Assembly (NCBI RefSeq): GCF_013817345.1
Contig: NZ_JACDCW010000035.1
Span: forward strand, 1 to 34,119
Reading direction: 5' to 3'
Length of the DNA: 34,119 nucleotides
DNA from: Methylibium sp.
GTDB taxonomy: Bacteria > Pseudomonadota > Gammaproteobacteria > Burkholderiales > Burkholderiaceae_C
Positions 16,506 through 23,870 of this stretch are shown here, one piece after another (within the stretch, counting starts at the first letter, position 1; the number at the start of each line of letters is the position of its first letter). Made by a program: the position numbers and the translations under genes. The notes under the pieces were generated by a model, which saw nothing but the letters and a program-made list of their open reading frames with translations, made no database searches and was not told where the DNA came from.

Positions 16506-16526
16506 CCGGCGATTCGATCTCGCCGG
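16506..16526 (-). terminator. Hairpin after the unknown gene at 16535, weak terminator candidate
   Basis: CCGGCGA (16506-16512) and TCGCCGG (16520-16526) form a perfect 7-bp stem with a 7-nt loop, 8 nt beyond the stop at 16535 on the minus strand. No U-tract follows, so termination is uncertain. Confidence 0.35.
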
Positions 16527-16534
16527 TCCGAGTC

Positions 16535-17056
16535 CTAAAGGCCCAAAGTGGTGGCCGGCAAGGCTTCCTCGGCCCGGTCCAAAAGTGCGTCGAGCCGTTC
16601 GCCGCAGTGCGTCAGTTCGAGCGGTGCGTGGAGCACCCGGCCGCGGTGGCGTTCGCGGTCGTGCAGGCGCACGGTCCGAAGGCCGGGGGCGAAGAGCAGC
16701 GTGGGCACGCTGGCAGCGACTTCTTCATGCACTTGCATGCAGTGAACGATGTGCGACCACTGACGACGCCACGCGTGCCAGCGCGGCGCACCTTGCGCCA
16801 GGACGCGGTAGTCGGCGGCCAACAGCATGAGGCGCCGGTGGGAGCGGGCCCACCGTGCGAGCGCCTCGACCACCTCGGGCTGGCCGAGCGGCCAGGTCGA
16901 AAAGTCCGGATCGCACAGCCACAGTTGCGTCGCGCCGCTTTGCTGCGCCGCCGCTTCGATCGCCGCTACCAACGCGCGCCGGAAATCGTCGCGGGAAGCG
17001 ATCGCGTCGGCGCCCGAAGCCGGCGCCGCGTCGTCCTCGAGCTCTTGGGATGTCAT
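16535..17056 (-). CDS. Conserved-type hypothetical protein next to roxA
   Basis: I cannot assign a function to this 173-residue product. Recognisable segments are DDFRRALVAAIEAAAQQSG, then LWLCDPDFSTWPLGQPEV, LMLLAADYRVLAQGAPRW, and a terminal HGRVLHAP-type/LTHCGERLDALLD region. The layout of an N-terminal helix, 'D-x-D-F' strand and 'L-x-A-D-Y' strand vaguely recalls phospholipase-D-like folds, and I believe it belongs to a DUF family of betaproteobacteria (possibly DUF7931). The ATG at 17056 is favoured by GGAG 8 nt upstream and a 5-bp gap from the roxA stop, implying an operon with roxA. Confidence 0.7.
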   Translation of the reverse strand: MTSQELEDDAAPASGADAIASRDDFRRALVAAIEAAAQQSGATQLWLCDPDFSTWPLGQPEVVEALARWARSHRRLMLLAADYRVLAQGAPRWHAWRRQWSHIVHCMQVHEEVAASVPTLLFAPGLRTVRLHDRERHRGRVLHAPLELTHCGERLDALLDRAEEALPATTLGL

Positions 17057-17061
17057 CGCCG

Positions 17062-18219
17062 TCACTCCTTCGCCGGCCCGTCCAGCGCTTGCAGCCAGCC
17101 GTCTTCCAGCCACTGCATCAGCAGTTCGCGCGCCGCCTCATCGGCGCGCGCAAGTTCGCTCGCGTTCAGGCGGCGCGCATCGGCCAGGCGGCGCATCAGC
17201 TTTGCGGCGCGCCCACCGGCACGCCAGGATTCGCCGTTGACGAACACATGGGCATCGTCATACATCATCCGCGTGCGCGGGTCGAGCACAACCCCGCCTT
17301 CGAGCGCTCCTGCCTCGCCGGGCGCAAACCACACGTGCGGTTTCGGCTCGGTCAGCGCTTCGCCGAGCGCGGCCTGCAGCGCGCGCGGCTCGCGCAGCGC
17401 ACGGGCGACCGCGTCGGCCGCGAAAGCCTGCAGCGCCGGTGGAATGCGGCCGGGCTCCACGGTGGCCGGCTGCGAAGCATCGCGGTAAACAACGCGCGGG
17501 CCGGCGTCGTCGCCTTCGAGCAGGCGGCCGAGCACCTCGCGGGCGAGCTCGGCGCGCTCGGGTGCGCGAAAGCCGATCGAGGCGGTCATGCACTCGCCTT
17601 CGGCCACGCCGTCGTGGCCCCACCCCGGCGGCAGATAGAGCATGTCGCCGGGTTCGAGCAGCCACTCGTGCTGCGGCTCGAAGCGGGCCAGGATCTTCAG
17701 CGGCAGCCCGGGCTCGGGTGTGGCGTCGCGCACGGCACCGACGCGCCAGCGACGCCGCCCCTGCACCTGCAGCAGGAACACATCGTAGGAATCGACGTGC
17801 GGCCCAACGCCACCACCATCGCTGGCCCAGGACAGCATCAGGTCGTCGAGCCGCGCCTCGGGCACGAAGCGAAAGCGCTCGAGCAAGGCCCGCGCTTGCG
17901 GTACATGCAGGTCCAGTCCCTGCACCAACAAGCTCCAGCCCGGCTGCGAAACCGCGGGCAGCGCGCGGCGCGGCAGCGGGCCCGATCGCAGCCGCCAGCC
18001 GCCCGGCGCCTCATTGGCGCCCTGCACAATCAGACGGGACTCGACCGCCTCGCTCGCCGCCAGCGCAAACAGTGCCTTGCGGTCGAGCGGCGGCTGCACG
18101 TCAGGCATCGCCTGGCGGATCAGCAGCGGCTTCTTCTGCCAGTGCCGGCGCATGAAAAGTCGTGGGCTCAGGCGACCCAGCAAAGGGGTCGGCGTATCGA
18201 TGTCCGCAGGCGTAGGCAT
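17062..18219 (-). CDS. roxA: Ribosomal protein L16 3-hydroxylase (RoxA/YcfD, JmjC cupin)
   Basis: This Fe(II)/2-oxoglutarate-dependent oxygenase is predicted to hydroxylate an Arg of ribosomal protein L16. The 385-residue protein shows the metal triad His141-x-Asp143 in GPHVDSYDVFLLQV and His202 in PPGWGHDGVAEGE, in register with YcfD H125/D127/H187. It also has the characteristic N-terminal FMRRHWQKKPLLIRQA and the C-terminal winged-helix-like domain. The CMTASIGFRAP segment after the last His is typical of this family. On the minus strand CACAAT lies 6 bp before the ATG, suggesting a leaderless transcript divergent from the FKBP gene. Confidence 0.88.
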   Translation of the reverse strand: MPTPADIDTPTPLLGRLSPRLFMRRHWQKKPLLIRQAMPDVQPPLDRKALFALAASEAVESRLIVQGANEAPGGWRLRSGPLPRRALPAVSQPGWSLLVQGLDLHVPQARALLERFRFVPEARLDDLMLSWASDGGGVGPHVDSYDVFLLQVQGRRRWRVGAVRDATPEPGLPLKILARFEPQHEWLLEPGDMLYLPPGWGHDGVAEGECMTASIGFRAPERAELAREVLGRLLEGDDAGPRVVYRDASQPATVEPGRIPPALQAFAADAVARALREPRALQAALGEALTEPKPHVWFAPGEAGALEGGVVLDPRTRMMYDDAHVFVNGESWRAGGRAAKLMRRLADARRLNASELARADEAARELLMQWLEDGWLQALDGPAKE

Positions 18220-18225
18220 GGGGTC

Positions 18226-18238
18226 ATTGTGCGATCAT
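18226..18238. promoter_or_regulatory. Divergent -10-like elements for roxA (-) and the FKBP gene (+)
   Basis: The minus strand has CACAAT (18231-18226) 6 bp before the roxA ATG. The plus strand has GATCAT (18233-18238) 6 bp before the FKBP ATG at 18245. Only 25 bp separate the two start codons. Both match the -10 consensus at four of six positions, -35 elements are unclear, and no Shine-Dalgarno sequence is present. Confidence 0.35.
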
Positions 18239-18244
18239 CTCCGC

Positions 18245-18766
18245 ATGCAAATCGACGCACCGTGCGTCGTCAGCCTGAGCTGGCGACTCGAAGACGCCCA
18301 CGGTCAACTGATCGACGAACTGGTCGAGCCCGTCGAGTTTTTCGTGGGCGGCGACGACCTGCTGAACAAGGTCGAAGAGGCGTTGATCGGCCATGAGGCG
18401 GGCTTCGAGGCGAGCCTGCACCTCGAGCCCGAACATGCCTTCGGCGACTACGACCCCGCGCTCGTTTTCTTCGAGGAACGCAGCGCATTCAGCGGGCACA
18501 TCGAAGCAGGCATGCAGTTCGACGGGGTGCCCGAAGGCGCCACGACGCAGGGCATGTCGAACGAGGTGGTCTACACCGTCACCGAAGCCTTCGATACCCA
18601 CGTGGTGTTCGACGGCAATCATCCGCTGGCGGGCATCGCGCTGGTGCTGGCGCTGAAGGTGCGAGACGTGCGAGCCGCCTCCGAGGTCGAGATCGAACAC
18701 GGTTCGGTCGCGCAGCAGACGGTCACTGTGTTGAGTACCGCGCCGCCCTCCACGCAACTGCACTGA
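18245..18766 (+). CDS. FKBP-type peptidyl-prolyl isomerase (SlyD-like)
   Basis: This 173-residue predicted prolyl isomerase/chaperone resembles SlyD. Its FKBP half has CVVSLSWRLEDAHGQLIDEL at the start and DGNHPLAGIALVLALKV near 130, a segment highly typical of SlyD-type FKBPs (DGNHPLAG). The inserted chaperone flap lies between about residues 65 and 120. Unlike E. coli SlyD there is no His/Cys-rich metal-binding tail; the C-terminus is a short Ser/Thr/Pro extension. Divergent from roxA and convergent with dut. The client protein is unknown. Confidence 0.85.
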   Translation: MQIDAPCVVSLSWRLEDAHGQLIDELVEPVEFFVGGDDLLNKVEEALIGHEAGFEASLHLEPEHAFGDYDPALVFFEERSAFSGHIEAGMQFDGVPEGATTQGMSNEVVYTVTEAFDTHVVFDGNHPLAGIALVLALKVRDVRAASEVEIEHGSVAQQTVTVLSTAPPSTQLH

Positions 18767-18797
18767 AGCGGTGCCAGGCCGCGCTGAGCTCGCCGCG

Positions 18798-19244
18798 TTA
18801 TCGGCCGGTTGAGCCGAAGCCGCCTTCACCTCGGTGCGACGCATCGAAGGACGCGACCACCCGAAAGCCCGCCTGCACGACCGGCACGATGACGAGTTGT
18901 GCGATGCGCTCCATCGGCTGCAGGGTGAACGCAGCGCCGCTGCGGTTCCAGCAACTCACCATGAGCGGGCCCTGGTAGTCGGAATCGATCAATCCGACCA
19001 GGTTGCCCAGCACGATGCCGTGCTTGTGACCCAGGCCCGAGCGCGGCAGGATCATGGCGGCCAAGCCGGCATCGCCGATGTGCAGTGCAAGCCCTGTGGG
19101 AATCAAATGAGACGCTCCCGGCTCGATCACGAGCGGCGCATCGAGGCAGGCGCGCAGATCGAGGCCTGCGCTGCCCGGCGTGGCATAGCTCGGCAGCAAC
19201 TCGGCAAGGCGCGGGTCCAGCACCTTCAGGTCGATGGTCGTCAT
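18798..19244 (-). CDS. dut: dUTP diphosphatase (Dut)
   Basis: This enzyme hydrolyses dUTP to dUMP and pyrophosphate, preventing uracil incorporation and feeding dTMP synthesis. The 148-residue protein has all five trimeric-dUTPase motifs: [10 protein letters not shown] (23-32), PRSGLG (67-72), [13 protein letters not shown] (80-92, with the catalytic Asp), RIAQLV (113-118) and the C-terminal [10 protein letters not shown] (138-147). The ATG at 19244 gives the normal length; the frame extends upstream but without family similarity. It follows coaBC by 28 bp, the common coaBC-dut order of proteobacteria. Confidence 0.95.
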   Translation of the reverse strand: MTTIDLKVLDPRLAELLPSYATPGSAGLDLRACLDAPLVIEPGASHLIPTGLALHIGDAGLAAMILPRSGLGHKHGIVLGNLVGLIDSDYQGPLMVSCWNRSGAAFTLQPMERIAQLVIVPVVQAGFRVVASFDASHRGEGGFGSTGR

Positions 19245-19272
19245 GCAGCAAGGGCGGCAGCGCCGCGAAGTT

Positions 19273-20505
19273 TCAAACGCTGATCGCCGCGCGTCGCCGC
19301 GCGATCTCGGCAACGAGCTGGCGTGCGAGCTCGAGCTTGTCGGCCGTGCCGCCGCCCGCCGGCAGCGCCTGCTCGCCGTGCGCGTCGACCAGCAGCAGCG
19401 CGTTGTCGTCGCGGCCGAAGGTGGCGGGGCCGAGGTTGCCGACCACCAGCGGCAGCCGCTTGCGCTCTAGCTTGGCGCGGGCATGCGCCGCAAGCTGCTC
19501 GCTCTCGGCAGCAAAGCCGACGCAGTACGGCGGCTTCGGCAGCGCCGCCACCGTGGCGAGGATGTCGGTGTTCTCGGTCAGCTCGACGCCGGGCGCGACC
19601 TTCTTGCCGTCCTTCTTGATCTTGTGTTCGGCCAGACGCGCAGGCCGCCAATCGGCCACCGCCGCGGTGGCAACGAAGATGCCGTGCGTCGCGCAATGCG
19701 GCAGCACGGCGCCCAGCATCTGCTCGGCGCTTTCCACGTCGATTCGGTTCACCCCGCGCGGCGTGGGCAAGGGCACCGGACCAGCGACCAGCGTGACCTC
19801 CGCACCAGCCTCTCGCGCCGCGCGAGCGATCGCGAAGCCCATCTTGCCGCTCGAACGGTTGGTCAGGCCGCGTACCGGATCGATGGCCTCGAAGGTCGGA
19901 CCCGCAGTGATGAGCACGCGCTCGCCGGCCAGCGGCTTGGGCGACAGAGCGGCCACCAAGTCTTCGAGCAACTCGTCGGGCTCGAGCATGCGGCCGTCGC
20001 CGATCTCGCCGCAGGCCTGCGCGCCGCTCGCCGGTCCGAGCAGGAAGGCGCCATCCGCGCGCAACTGCGCGGCATTGCGCTGCGTCGCCGGGTGGGCCCA
20101 CATCTCGCGGTTCATGGCCGGTGCGAGCAGCAGCGTGCAGCGCTCGGTGGGCCGGGCGAGACACAACAGGCTCAGCAGTTCGTCGGCGCGGCCCTGCGCC
20201 AGTTGCGCCATGAGGTCAGCGCTGGCCGGTGCGACGATCACCGCATCGGCCTCGCGCGTGAGGTTGATGTGCGCCATGTTGTTGGGCTCGGCGGCGTCCC
20301 ACTGGCTGGTCAGTACCGGCTGGCCGGAGAGCGCCTGCATCGTCACCGGGGTGATGAACTGCTGCGCGGCCTCGGTCATCACCACGCGCACCGAAGCGCC
20401 GGCCTTGACGAGCAGGCGCGCCAGTTCGGCCGCCTTGTAGCAGGCCACGCCGCCTGAAAGGCCGAGCACGAGGCGCTTGCCGGCGAGGTCTTGACGATCG
20501 TTCAT
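19273..20505 (-). CDS. coaBC: Bifunctional phosphopantothenoylcysteine decarboxylase / phosphopantothenate-cysteine ligase (CoaBC, Dfp)
   Basis: This protein carries out two consecutive steps of coenzyme A synthesis. The 410-residue protein has the FMN-dependent CoaC half first ([17 protein letters not shown], 14-30; [18 protein letters not shown]). The CTP-dependent CoaB half follows ([30 protein letters not shown], and the KIKK motif with the conserved Lys). Lengths and motif order match E. coli Dfp. It is followed by dut and is divergent from cydA, with 130 bp between starts. A CATAAT -10-like box (minus strand, 20543-20538) lies upstream of its ATG. Confidence 0.95.
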   Translation of the reverse strand: MNDRQDLAGKRLVLGLSGGVACYKAAELARLLVKAGASVRVVMTEAAQQFITPVTMQALSGQPVLTSQWDAAEPNNMAHINLTREADAVIVAPASADLMAQLAQGRADELLSLLCLARPTERCTLLLAPAMNREMWAHPATQRNAAQLRADGAFLLGPASGAQACGEIGDGRMLEPDELLEDLVAALSPKPLAGERVLITAGPTFEAIDPVRGLTNRSSGKMGFAIARAAREAGAEVTLVAGPVPLPTPRGVNRIDVESAEQMLGAVLPHCATHGIFVATAAVADWRPARLAEHKIKKDGKKVAPGVELTENTDILATVAALPKPPYCVGFAAESEQLAAHARAKLERKRLPLVVGNLGPATFGRDDNALLLVDAHGEQALPAGGGTADKLELARQLVAEIARRRAAISV

Positions 20506-20635
20506 CGCAGTCTTGATCGGGCGCAGGTCGGACGCAGATTATGGTGGTGCGGCCGAGAGCACACACGGCGGTTCACGGCGCGGGATACTGGCCTCGACCG
20601 ATTCACCAGACAAGCACGATGGAGGGAACGACCGG

Positions 20636-22018
20636 ATGGATGCCCTGATCCTGGCGCGCATGCAGTTCGCCGCCAACATCACCTTCCACATCCTGTTCCC
20701 TACGATCACCATCGCCCTCGGCTGGCTGCTGCTCTTCTTTCGCGTACGCTGGCTGCGCACGAACGACACCGCCTGGTTGGCGGCGTATCGCCTCTTCACC
20801 AAGGTCTTCGCACTGAGCTTCGCGCTCGGCGTCGTCAGCGGCGTGACGATGAGTTTTCAGTTCGGCACTAACTGGCCGGGCTACATGGAGCGCGCCGGCA
20901 ACGTGGCCGGACCGCTGCTCGCCTACGAAGTGCTCACCGCCTTTTTCCTCGAGGCGGGCTTCCTCGGCATCATGCTGTTCGGGCACGGGCGCGTGAGCGA
21001 GCGGGTGCACCTCATGGCCACCTTCTTCGTCGCCTTCGGCACCACCGTGAGCGCGTTCTGGATCCTGGCGCTCAACTCGTGGATGCAGACCCCGGCGGGC
21101 TACGAGATCATCGATGGCGTCTTCCACGTCACTAGCTGGGCCGAGGTAATCTTCAACCCCTCCTTCCCCTACCGGCTGACGCACATGCTGCTGGCCTCGG
21201 CGCTGACCTGTTCGTTCCTGATCGCGGGCCTGAGCGCCTGGCAGTTGCTGCAGGACTCGGCCCGGCGCTCGGCGGCCAAGATGCTCAAGGTCGGCCTGAC
21301 CGTCGCCGCCGTGCTGATCCCGGTGCAGATCTTCGTCGGCGACCTGCACGGCCTGAACACGCTGCACCACCAGCCGCAAAAAATTGCTGCGATGGAAGGC
21401 GTCTGGGAAACGCAGAAGGGCGCGCCGCTGATGCTCTTTGCATGGCCCGACGCCGAGTTGCGCGAGAACCGCTTCGGCATCTCGATTCCCAACCTGGCCA
21501 GCTACATCCTCACGCACGATTTCGACGGCCAGATCAAGGGCCTCAACGAGTTTCCCGATGCGCATCCGCCGGTGGCGCCGGTGTTCTTAGCCTTTCGCGT
21601 GATGGTCGGCATGGGCATGCTGATGCTCGCCGTGAGCTGGATCGGCTGGGGCCTGGCAAAGCGCGCGCGCTGGGCGCCGGACAAGCTGCCGCGGCCGCTG
21701 CTGTGGGTGCTGGCCGGCATGACGTTCTCCGGCTGGGTGGCCACTGTCGCCGGCTGGTACGTCACCGAGATCGGCCGCCAGCCCTTCATCGTGTACGGCC
21801 TGGTGCGCACGGCCGATGTCGTTTCCGACGTGCCGGCCACGATGGTCGCCAGCAGTCTGGCGATGTACCTGCTGGTGTACGTTGCGCTGATCGTCGCCTA
21901 CATCGGCGTGCTCAAGTACATGGCCGAGAAGCCCGAGGACGTGACGCAGCCCGACGCGCTGGACCAAGCCGAGGGCCGAGCAGCGGAGGTGCTGGTCGAA
22001 GGAAAGGCCAGCTCGTGA
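20636..22018 (+). CDS. cydA: Cytochrome bd-type quinol oxidase subunit I (CydA/CioA-type)
   Basis: This is the catalytic haem subunit of an oxygen reductase that oxidises quinol. The 460-residue, multi-helix protein has the haem-ligand His18 (NITFHILFPT) and His183 (YRLTHM), the conserved acidic pair in YEVLTAFFLEAGFLGI (Glu98, Glu106) and the GWYVTEIGRQP motif. The Q-loop is short: GLNEFPDAHPPVAPVFLAFR replaces the long insertion of E. coli CydA, as in cyanide-insensitive (CioA) oxidases. GGAGG (20621-20625) is 10 nt from the ATG; the longer open frame upstream is not CydA-like. cydB follows after 22 bp. Confidence 0.93.
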   Translation: MDALILARMQFAANITFHILFPTITIALGWLLLFFRVRWLRTNDTAWLAAYRLFTKVFALSFALGVVSGVTMSFQFGTNWPGYMERAGNVAGPLLAYEVLTAFFLEAGFLGIMLFGHGRVSERVHLMATFFVAFGTTVSAFWILALNSWMQTPAGYEIIDGVFHVTSWAEVIFNPSFPYRLTHMLLASALTCSFLIAGLSAWQLLQDSARRSAAKMLKVGLTVAAVLIPVQIFVGDLHGLNTLHHQPQKIAAMEGVWETQKGAPLMLFAWPDAELRENRFGISIPNLASYILTHDFDGQIKGLNEFPDAHPPVAPVFLAFRVMVGMGMLMLAVSWIGWGLAKRARWAPDKLPRPLLWVLAGMTFSGWVATVAGWYVTEIGRQPFIVYGLVRTADVVSDVPATMVASSLAMYLLVYVALIVAYIGVLKYMAEKPEDVTQPDALDQAEGRAAEVLVEGKASS

Positions 22019-22040
22019 CCGGGCGCCCGGGGGAGCCGAC

Positions 22041-23036
22041 ATGAGCTTCGATGAATCACTGCCGGTGATCTTCATGGCGCTGATGGGCGTGTCGATGCTC
22101 ATCTACGTCATCAGCGACGGCTACGACCTCGGAGTGGGCCTGCTCATGCCGCGTGCCAGCGCGGTCGAGAAAGACGTGCTCATCGCCTCCATCGGCCCGT
22201 TCTGGGACGCCAACGAAACCTGGCTCGTGCTGGGCATCGGCATCCTGCTGGTGGCCTTCCCCAAGGCGCACGGCCTGGTGCTCACGCAGCTCTACATGCC
22301 GGTGGCGCTGATGCTGGTCGGCCTCATCCTGCGCGGCGTGGCCTTCGACTTTCGCGTCAAGGCCAAGGCCGCGCGCAAACCCATGTGGGACCGACTGTTC
22401 TTCGCCGGCTCCCTGCTCGCCTCGGTGTCGCAGGGCTGGATGCTCGGCCGCTACGTCAGCGGCTTCGGCGAGGGTTGGAACTACCCGGTCTTCGCGGGCG
22501 CCATCGCGCTCGCGCTGCCGGCAGCCTACGTGCTGATGGGCGCCGCCTGGCTGGTCATGAAGACCGAGGGGGAGTTGCAGGAAAGGGCCATTCACTGGGC
22601 CAAGCTGGCCTGGTGGCCGGTAGTCGTGGGCATGGTGCTGATCTCGCTGGCCACGCCGTGGATCAGCGAGACGGTGCGCGAGCGCTGGTTCTCCCTGCCC
22701 GAGATCATTGCGCTGATGGTCATTCCGCTGACCACTGCGATCGCCCTGGGCACCGCGCGCGTGCTGCTCGACAAGCCCATCGTTCGCGGCGCACTGTGCT
22801 GGCTGCCGTTCGTGCTGTTGATCGGCGTGTTCCTGCTCGGCTTCCTGGGCCTGGCTTACAGCATCTACCCCTACGTGGTGATCGACCAACTCACGATCTG
22901 GGAAGCGGCCAGCAGCCCCGCGGCACTCAAGGTGATCCTCGTCGGCGTGTGCATTTCGGTGCCGGCGATCGCCGCCTACACGGTGTTCTCGTACCGGGTG
23001 TTCTGGGGCAAGGCGACGGAGCTGCGCTACGGGTGA
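22041..23036 (+). CDS. cydB: Cytochrome bd-type quinol oxidase subunit II (CydB/CioB-type)
   Basis: This 331-residue membrane protein is the structural partner of CydA. It shows the typical CydB N-terminus with ISDGYDLGVGLLMP and the strongly conserved PFWDANETWLVLG segment, followed by GVAFDFRVKAK and YSIYPYVVIDQLTIWEAASS. About eight to nine hydrophobic helices are visible. A GGGGGAG ribosome site lies 6 nt before the ATG. No cydX-like micro-ORF and no cydDC transporter follow; the next gene is on the opposite strand 10 bp away. Confidence 0.93.
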   Translation: MSFDESLPVIFMALMGVSMLIYVISDGYDLGVGLLMPRASAVEKDVLIASIGPFWDANETWLVLGIGILLVAFPKAHGLVLTQLYMPVALMLVGLILRGVAFDFRVKAKAARKPMWDRLFFAGSLLASVSQGWMLGRYVSGFGEGWNYPVFAGAIALALPAAYVLMGAAWLVMKTEGELQERAIHWAKLAWWPVVVGMVLISLATPWISETVRERWFSLPEIIALMVIPLTTAIALGTARVLLDKPIVRGALCWLPFVLLIGVFLLGFLGLAYSIYPYVVIDQLTIWEAASSPAALKVILVGVCISVPAIAAYTVFSYRVFWGKATELRYG

Positions 23037-23046
23037 GGCTCGAGCT

Positions 23047-23346
23047 TCAACCGCCGCCTCTTTGCATGTAGAGATCGAAGTAGCGCATGAAGGCTTGGCG
23101 CACCTCGTCGGTTACGCCTTCAAAGCGAAAGCCCACCGTCATGCGCGGCATGCACATGAGCGCGATCCGCCGTGGCGGCAGTTCGCTCCAGGACAGAAAC
23201 AGACGGCCAGTGCCGATCGCAACCGTCGCGCCTACGCCCTCGACACATACCGCGCAAGCGCCGCAGGCACCGGACAGCCGAAGCAGCCATTCGGCTTCGG
23301 TCCCGGCGGTGTCGCGCTCGAAGCTCGCGGGGTAGTCAGCCTGCAT
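23047..23346 (-). CDS. Small AOR-operon protein with CxxCxxC motif and Gly-Gly-Gly C-terminus
   Basis: The 99-residue product has no function I can assign. Near its centre is GACGACAVC, giving Cys28-x2-Cys31-x2-Cys34, with a further Cys65; these could bind metal or a cluster. The second half (IALMCMPRMTVGFRFEGVTD, then RYFDLYMQRGGG) looks strongly conserved-like. The last three residues are glycines, resembling the tail of sulfur-carrier proteins. Its ATG overlaps the stop of the MoaD-like gene by 1 nt (TGATG), so it is the last gene of the aldehyde oxidoreductase operon and probably serves cofactor insertion or maturation. It converges on cydB. Confidence 0.7.
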   Translation of the reverse strand: MQADYPASFERDTAGTEAEWLLRLSGACGACAVCVEGVGATVAIGTGRLFLSWSELPPRRIALMCMPRMTVGFRFEGVTDEVRQAFMRYFDLYMQRGGG

Positions 23347-23600
23347 CAGCCGCCCGCGATCGGCGGCCAGATGGCAAGCACATCACCCTCGACCAGCGTG
23401 CGCGTCGCGCGATCTTCGGGCGCGATGTAGTGCCCGTTGATCAGCACCAGATGCACCAGCTTCATCGGCAGTGCAAAGCGCGCAATGACGTCGGCGATGG
23501 TCGATTCGGGTGCGATGTCGAGTTCGACCCGATTGCCGCGGCGCGCTTCGAGCGGCAAGTGGTCGGTGAGCATGGCGTAGAGCTTGAACGTTATCTTCAT
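23346..23600 (-). CDS. MoaD/ThiS-family sulfur carrier of the AOR operon
   Basis: The 84-residue beta-grasp protein starts MKITFKLYAMLTDHLP and ends LAIWPPIAGG. The C-terminal Gly-Gly is the site adenylated and thiocarboxylated in MoaD. MoaD supplies dithiolene sulfur to molybdopterin, which tungsten aldehyde oxidoreductases use as a bis-pterin cofactor. MoaD-like genes are commonly embedded in AOR operons, so a dedicated role in tungstopterin synthesis is likely. The ATG at 23600 starts the conserved domain; the frame is open upstream, running into the repeat region. It overlaps the next gene by 1 nt. Confidence 0.85.
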   Translation of the reverse strand: MKITFKLYAMLTDHLPLEARRGNRVELDIAPESTIADVIARFALPMKLVHLVLINGHYIAPEDRATRTLVEGDVLAIWPPIAGG

Positions 23601-23662
23601 GTGTGGATGATGGCCGGATCGGAACGCGTCGGGGTCGCGGGGCGATGCACGGTTCGGCACGA

Positions 23663-23741
23663 GCGAAGCCGAATCCGAATGCCCGGCTGCGCTCAGGGAA
23701 ATTCTTGTTCGCTACGCCGGGCATTCGGATGCCGGCTTCGC
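23663..23741 (-). repeat. Palindromic element B (long stem, conserved loop)
   Basis: Arms 23663-23687 and 23716-23741 are complementary over 9 + 15 bp, interrupted by one A opposite GC. The inner 15 bp (ATCCGAATGCCCGGC, 23673-23687) pair perfectly. The 28-nt loop, read on the minus strand, contains AGCGAACAAGAATTTCCCTG and matches the loop of element A. Confidence 0.85.
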
Positions 23742-23752
23742 CGGCAACGCCG

Positions 23753-23777
23753 TGCTCCTTCGGCGTCGCAAGGAGCA
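23753..23777. repeat. Small hairpin between the two palindromic elements
   Basis: TGCTCCTT (23753-23760) and AAGGAGCA (23770-23777) form an 8-bp perfect stem with a 9-nt loop. It is placed almost centrally between elements B and A, which suits the central spacer of an inverted repeat pair. Confidence 0.6.
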
Positions 23778-23784
23778 TTGAACC

Positions 23785-23855
23785 AGCCGGGAGCGGGGTC
23801 GCCGACGCAGTGAACAAGAATTTGCTGAACGAAGTCGGCGACCCTGCTTCCGGCT
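23785..23855 (+). repeat. Palindromic element A (long stem, conserved loop)
   Basis: Arms 23785-23806 and 23834-23855 are complementary at 20 of 22 positions; the inner 11 bp (GGGTCGCCGAC / GTCGGCGACCC) are perfect. The 27-nt loop, read on the plus strand, contains AGTGAACAAGAATTTGCTGA. This is nearly the loop of element B on the other strand, while the stems share no sequence. Confidence 0.85.
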
Positions 23856-23870
23856 GCAAGCAAGAAGAGC

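Larger units (their letters stand above)
23601..23870. repeat. Intra-operon hairpin-repeat cluster (spacer between AOR reductase and MoaD-like genes)
   Basis: No gene is recognisable in this 270-bp spacer inside the minus-strand AOR operon, whereas the other operon junctions are 0-34 bp. Nearly all of 23663-23855 is self-complementary: a 25/26-bp imperfect palindrome (element B, 23663-23741), a small hairpin (23753-23777) and a 22-bp palindrome (element A, 23785-23855). A and B are inverted relative to each other and share their loop sequence but not their stems. This is REPIN/BIME-like or MITE-like in layout. Confidence 0.8.

Noticed and set aside
15953-17488. 511-codon plus-strand frame
   Set aside because: Covers the terminator and runs antisense to the Ala-rich lipoprotein, the unknown protein and roxA; no domain similarity.
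23037-23046. CydX-type small subunit expected after cydB
   Set aside because: Only 10 bp separate cydB from the convergent gene; no hydrophobic micro-ORF is present on the plus strand.
23601-23867. Open frames through the AOR operon spacer
   Set aside because: They are created by the palindromic repeats (both loops read as NKN-type peptides) and show no ribosome sites or domains.
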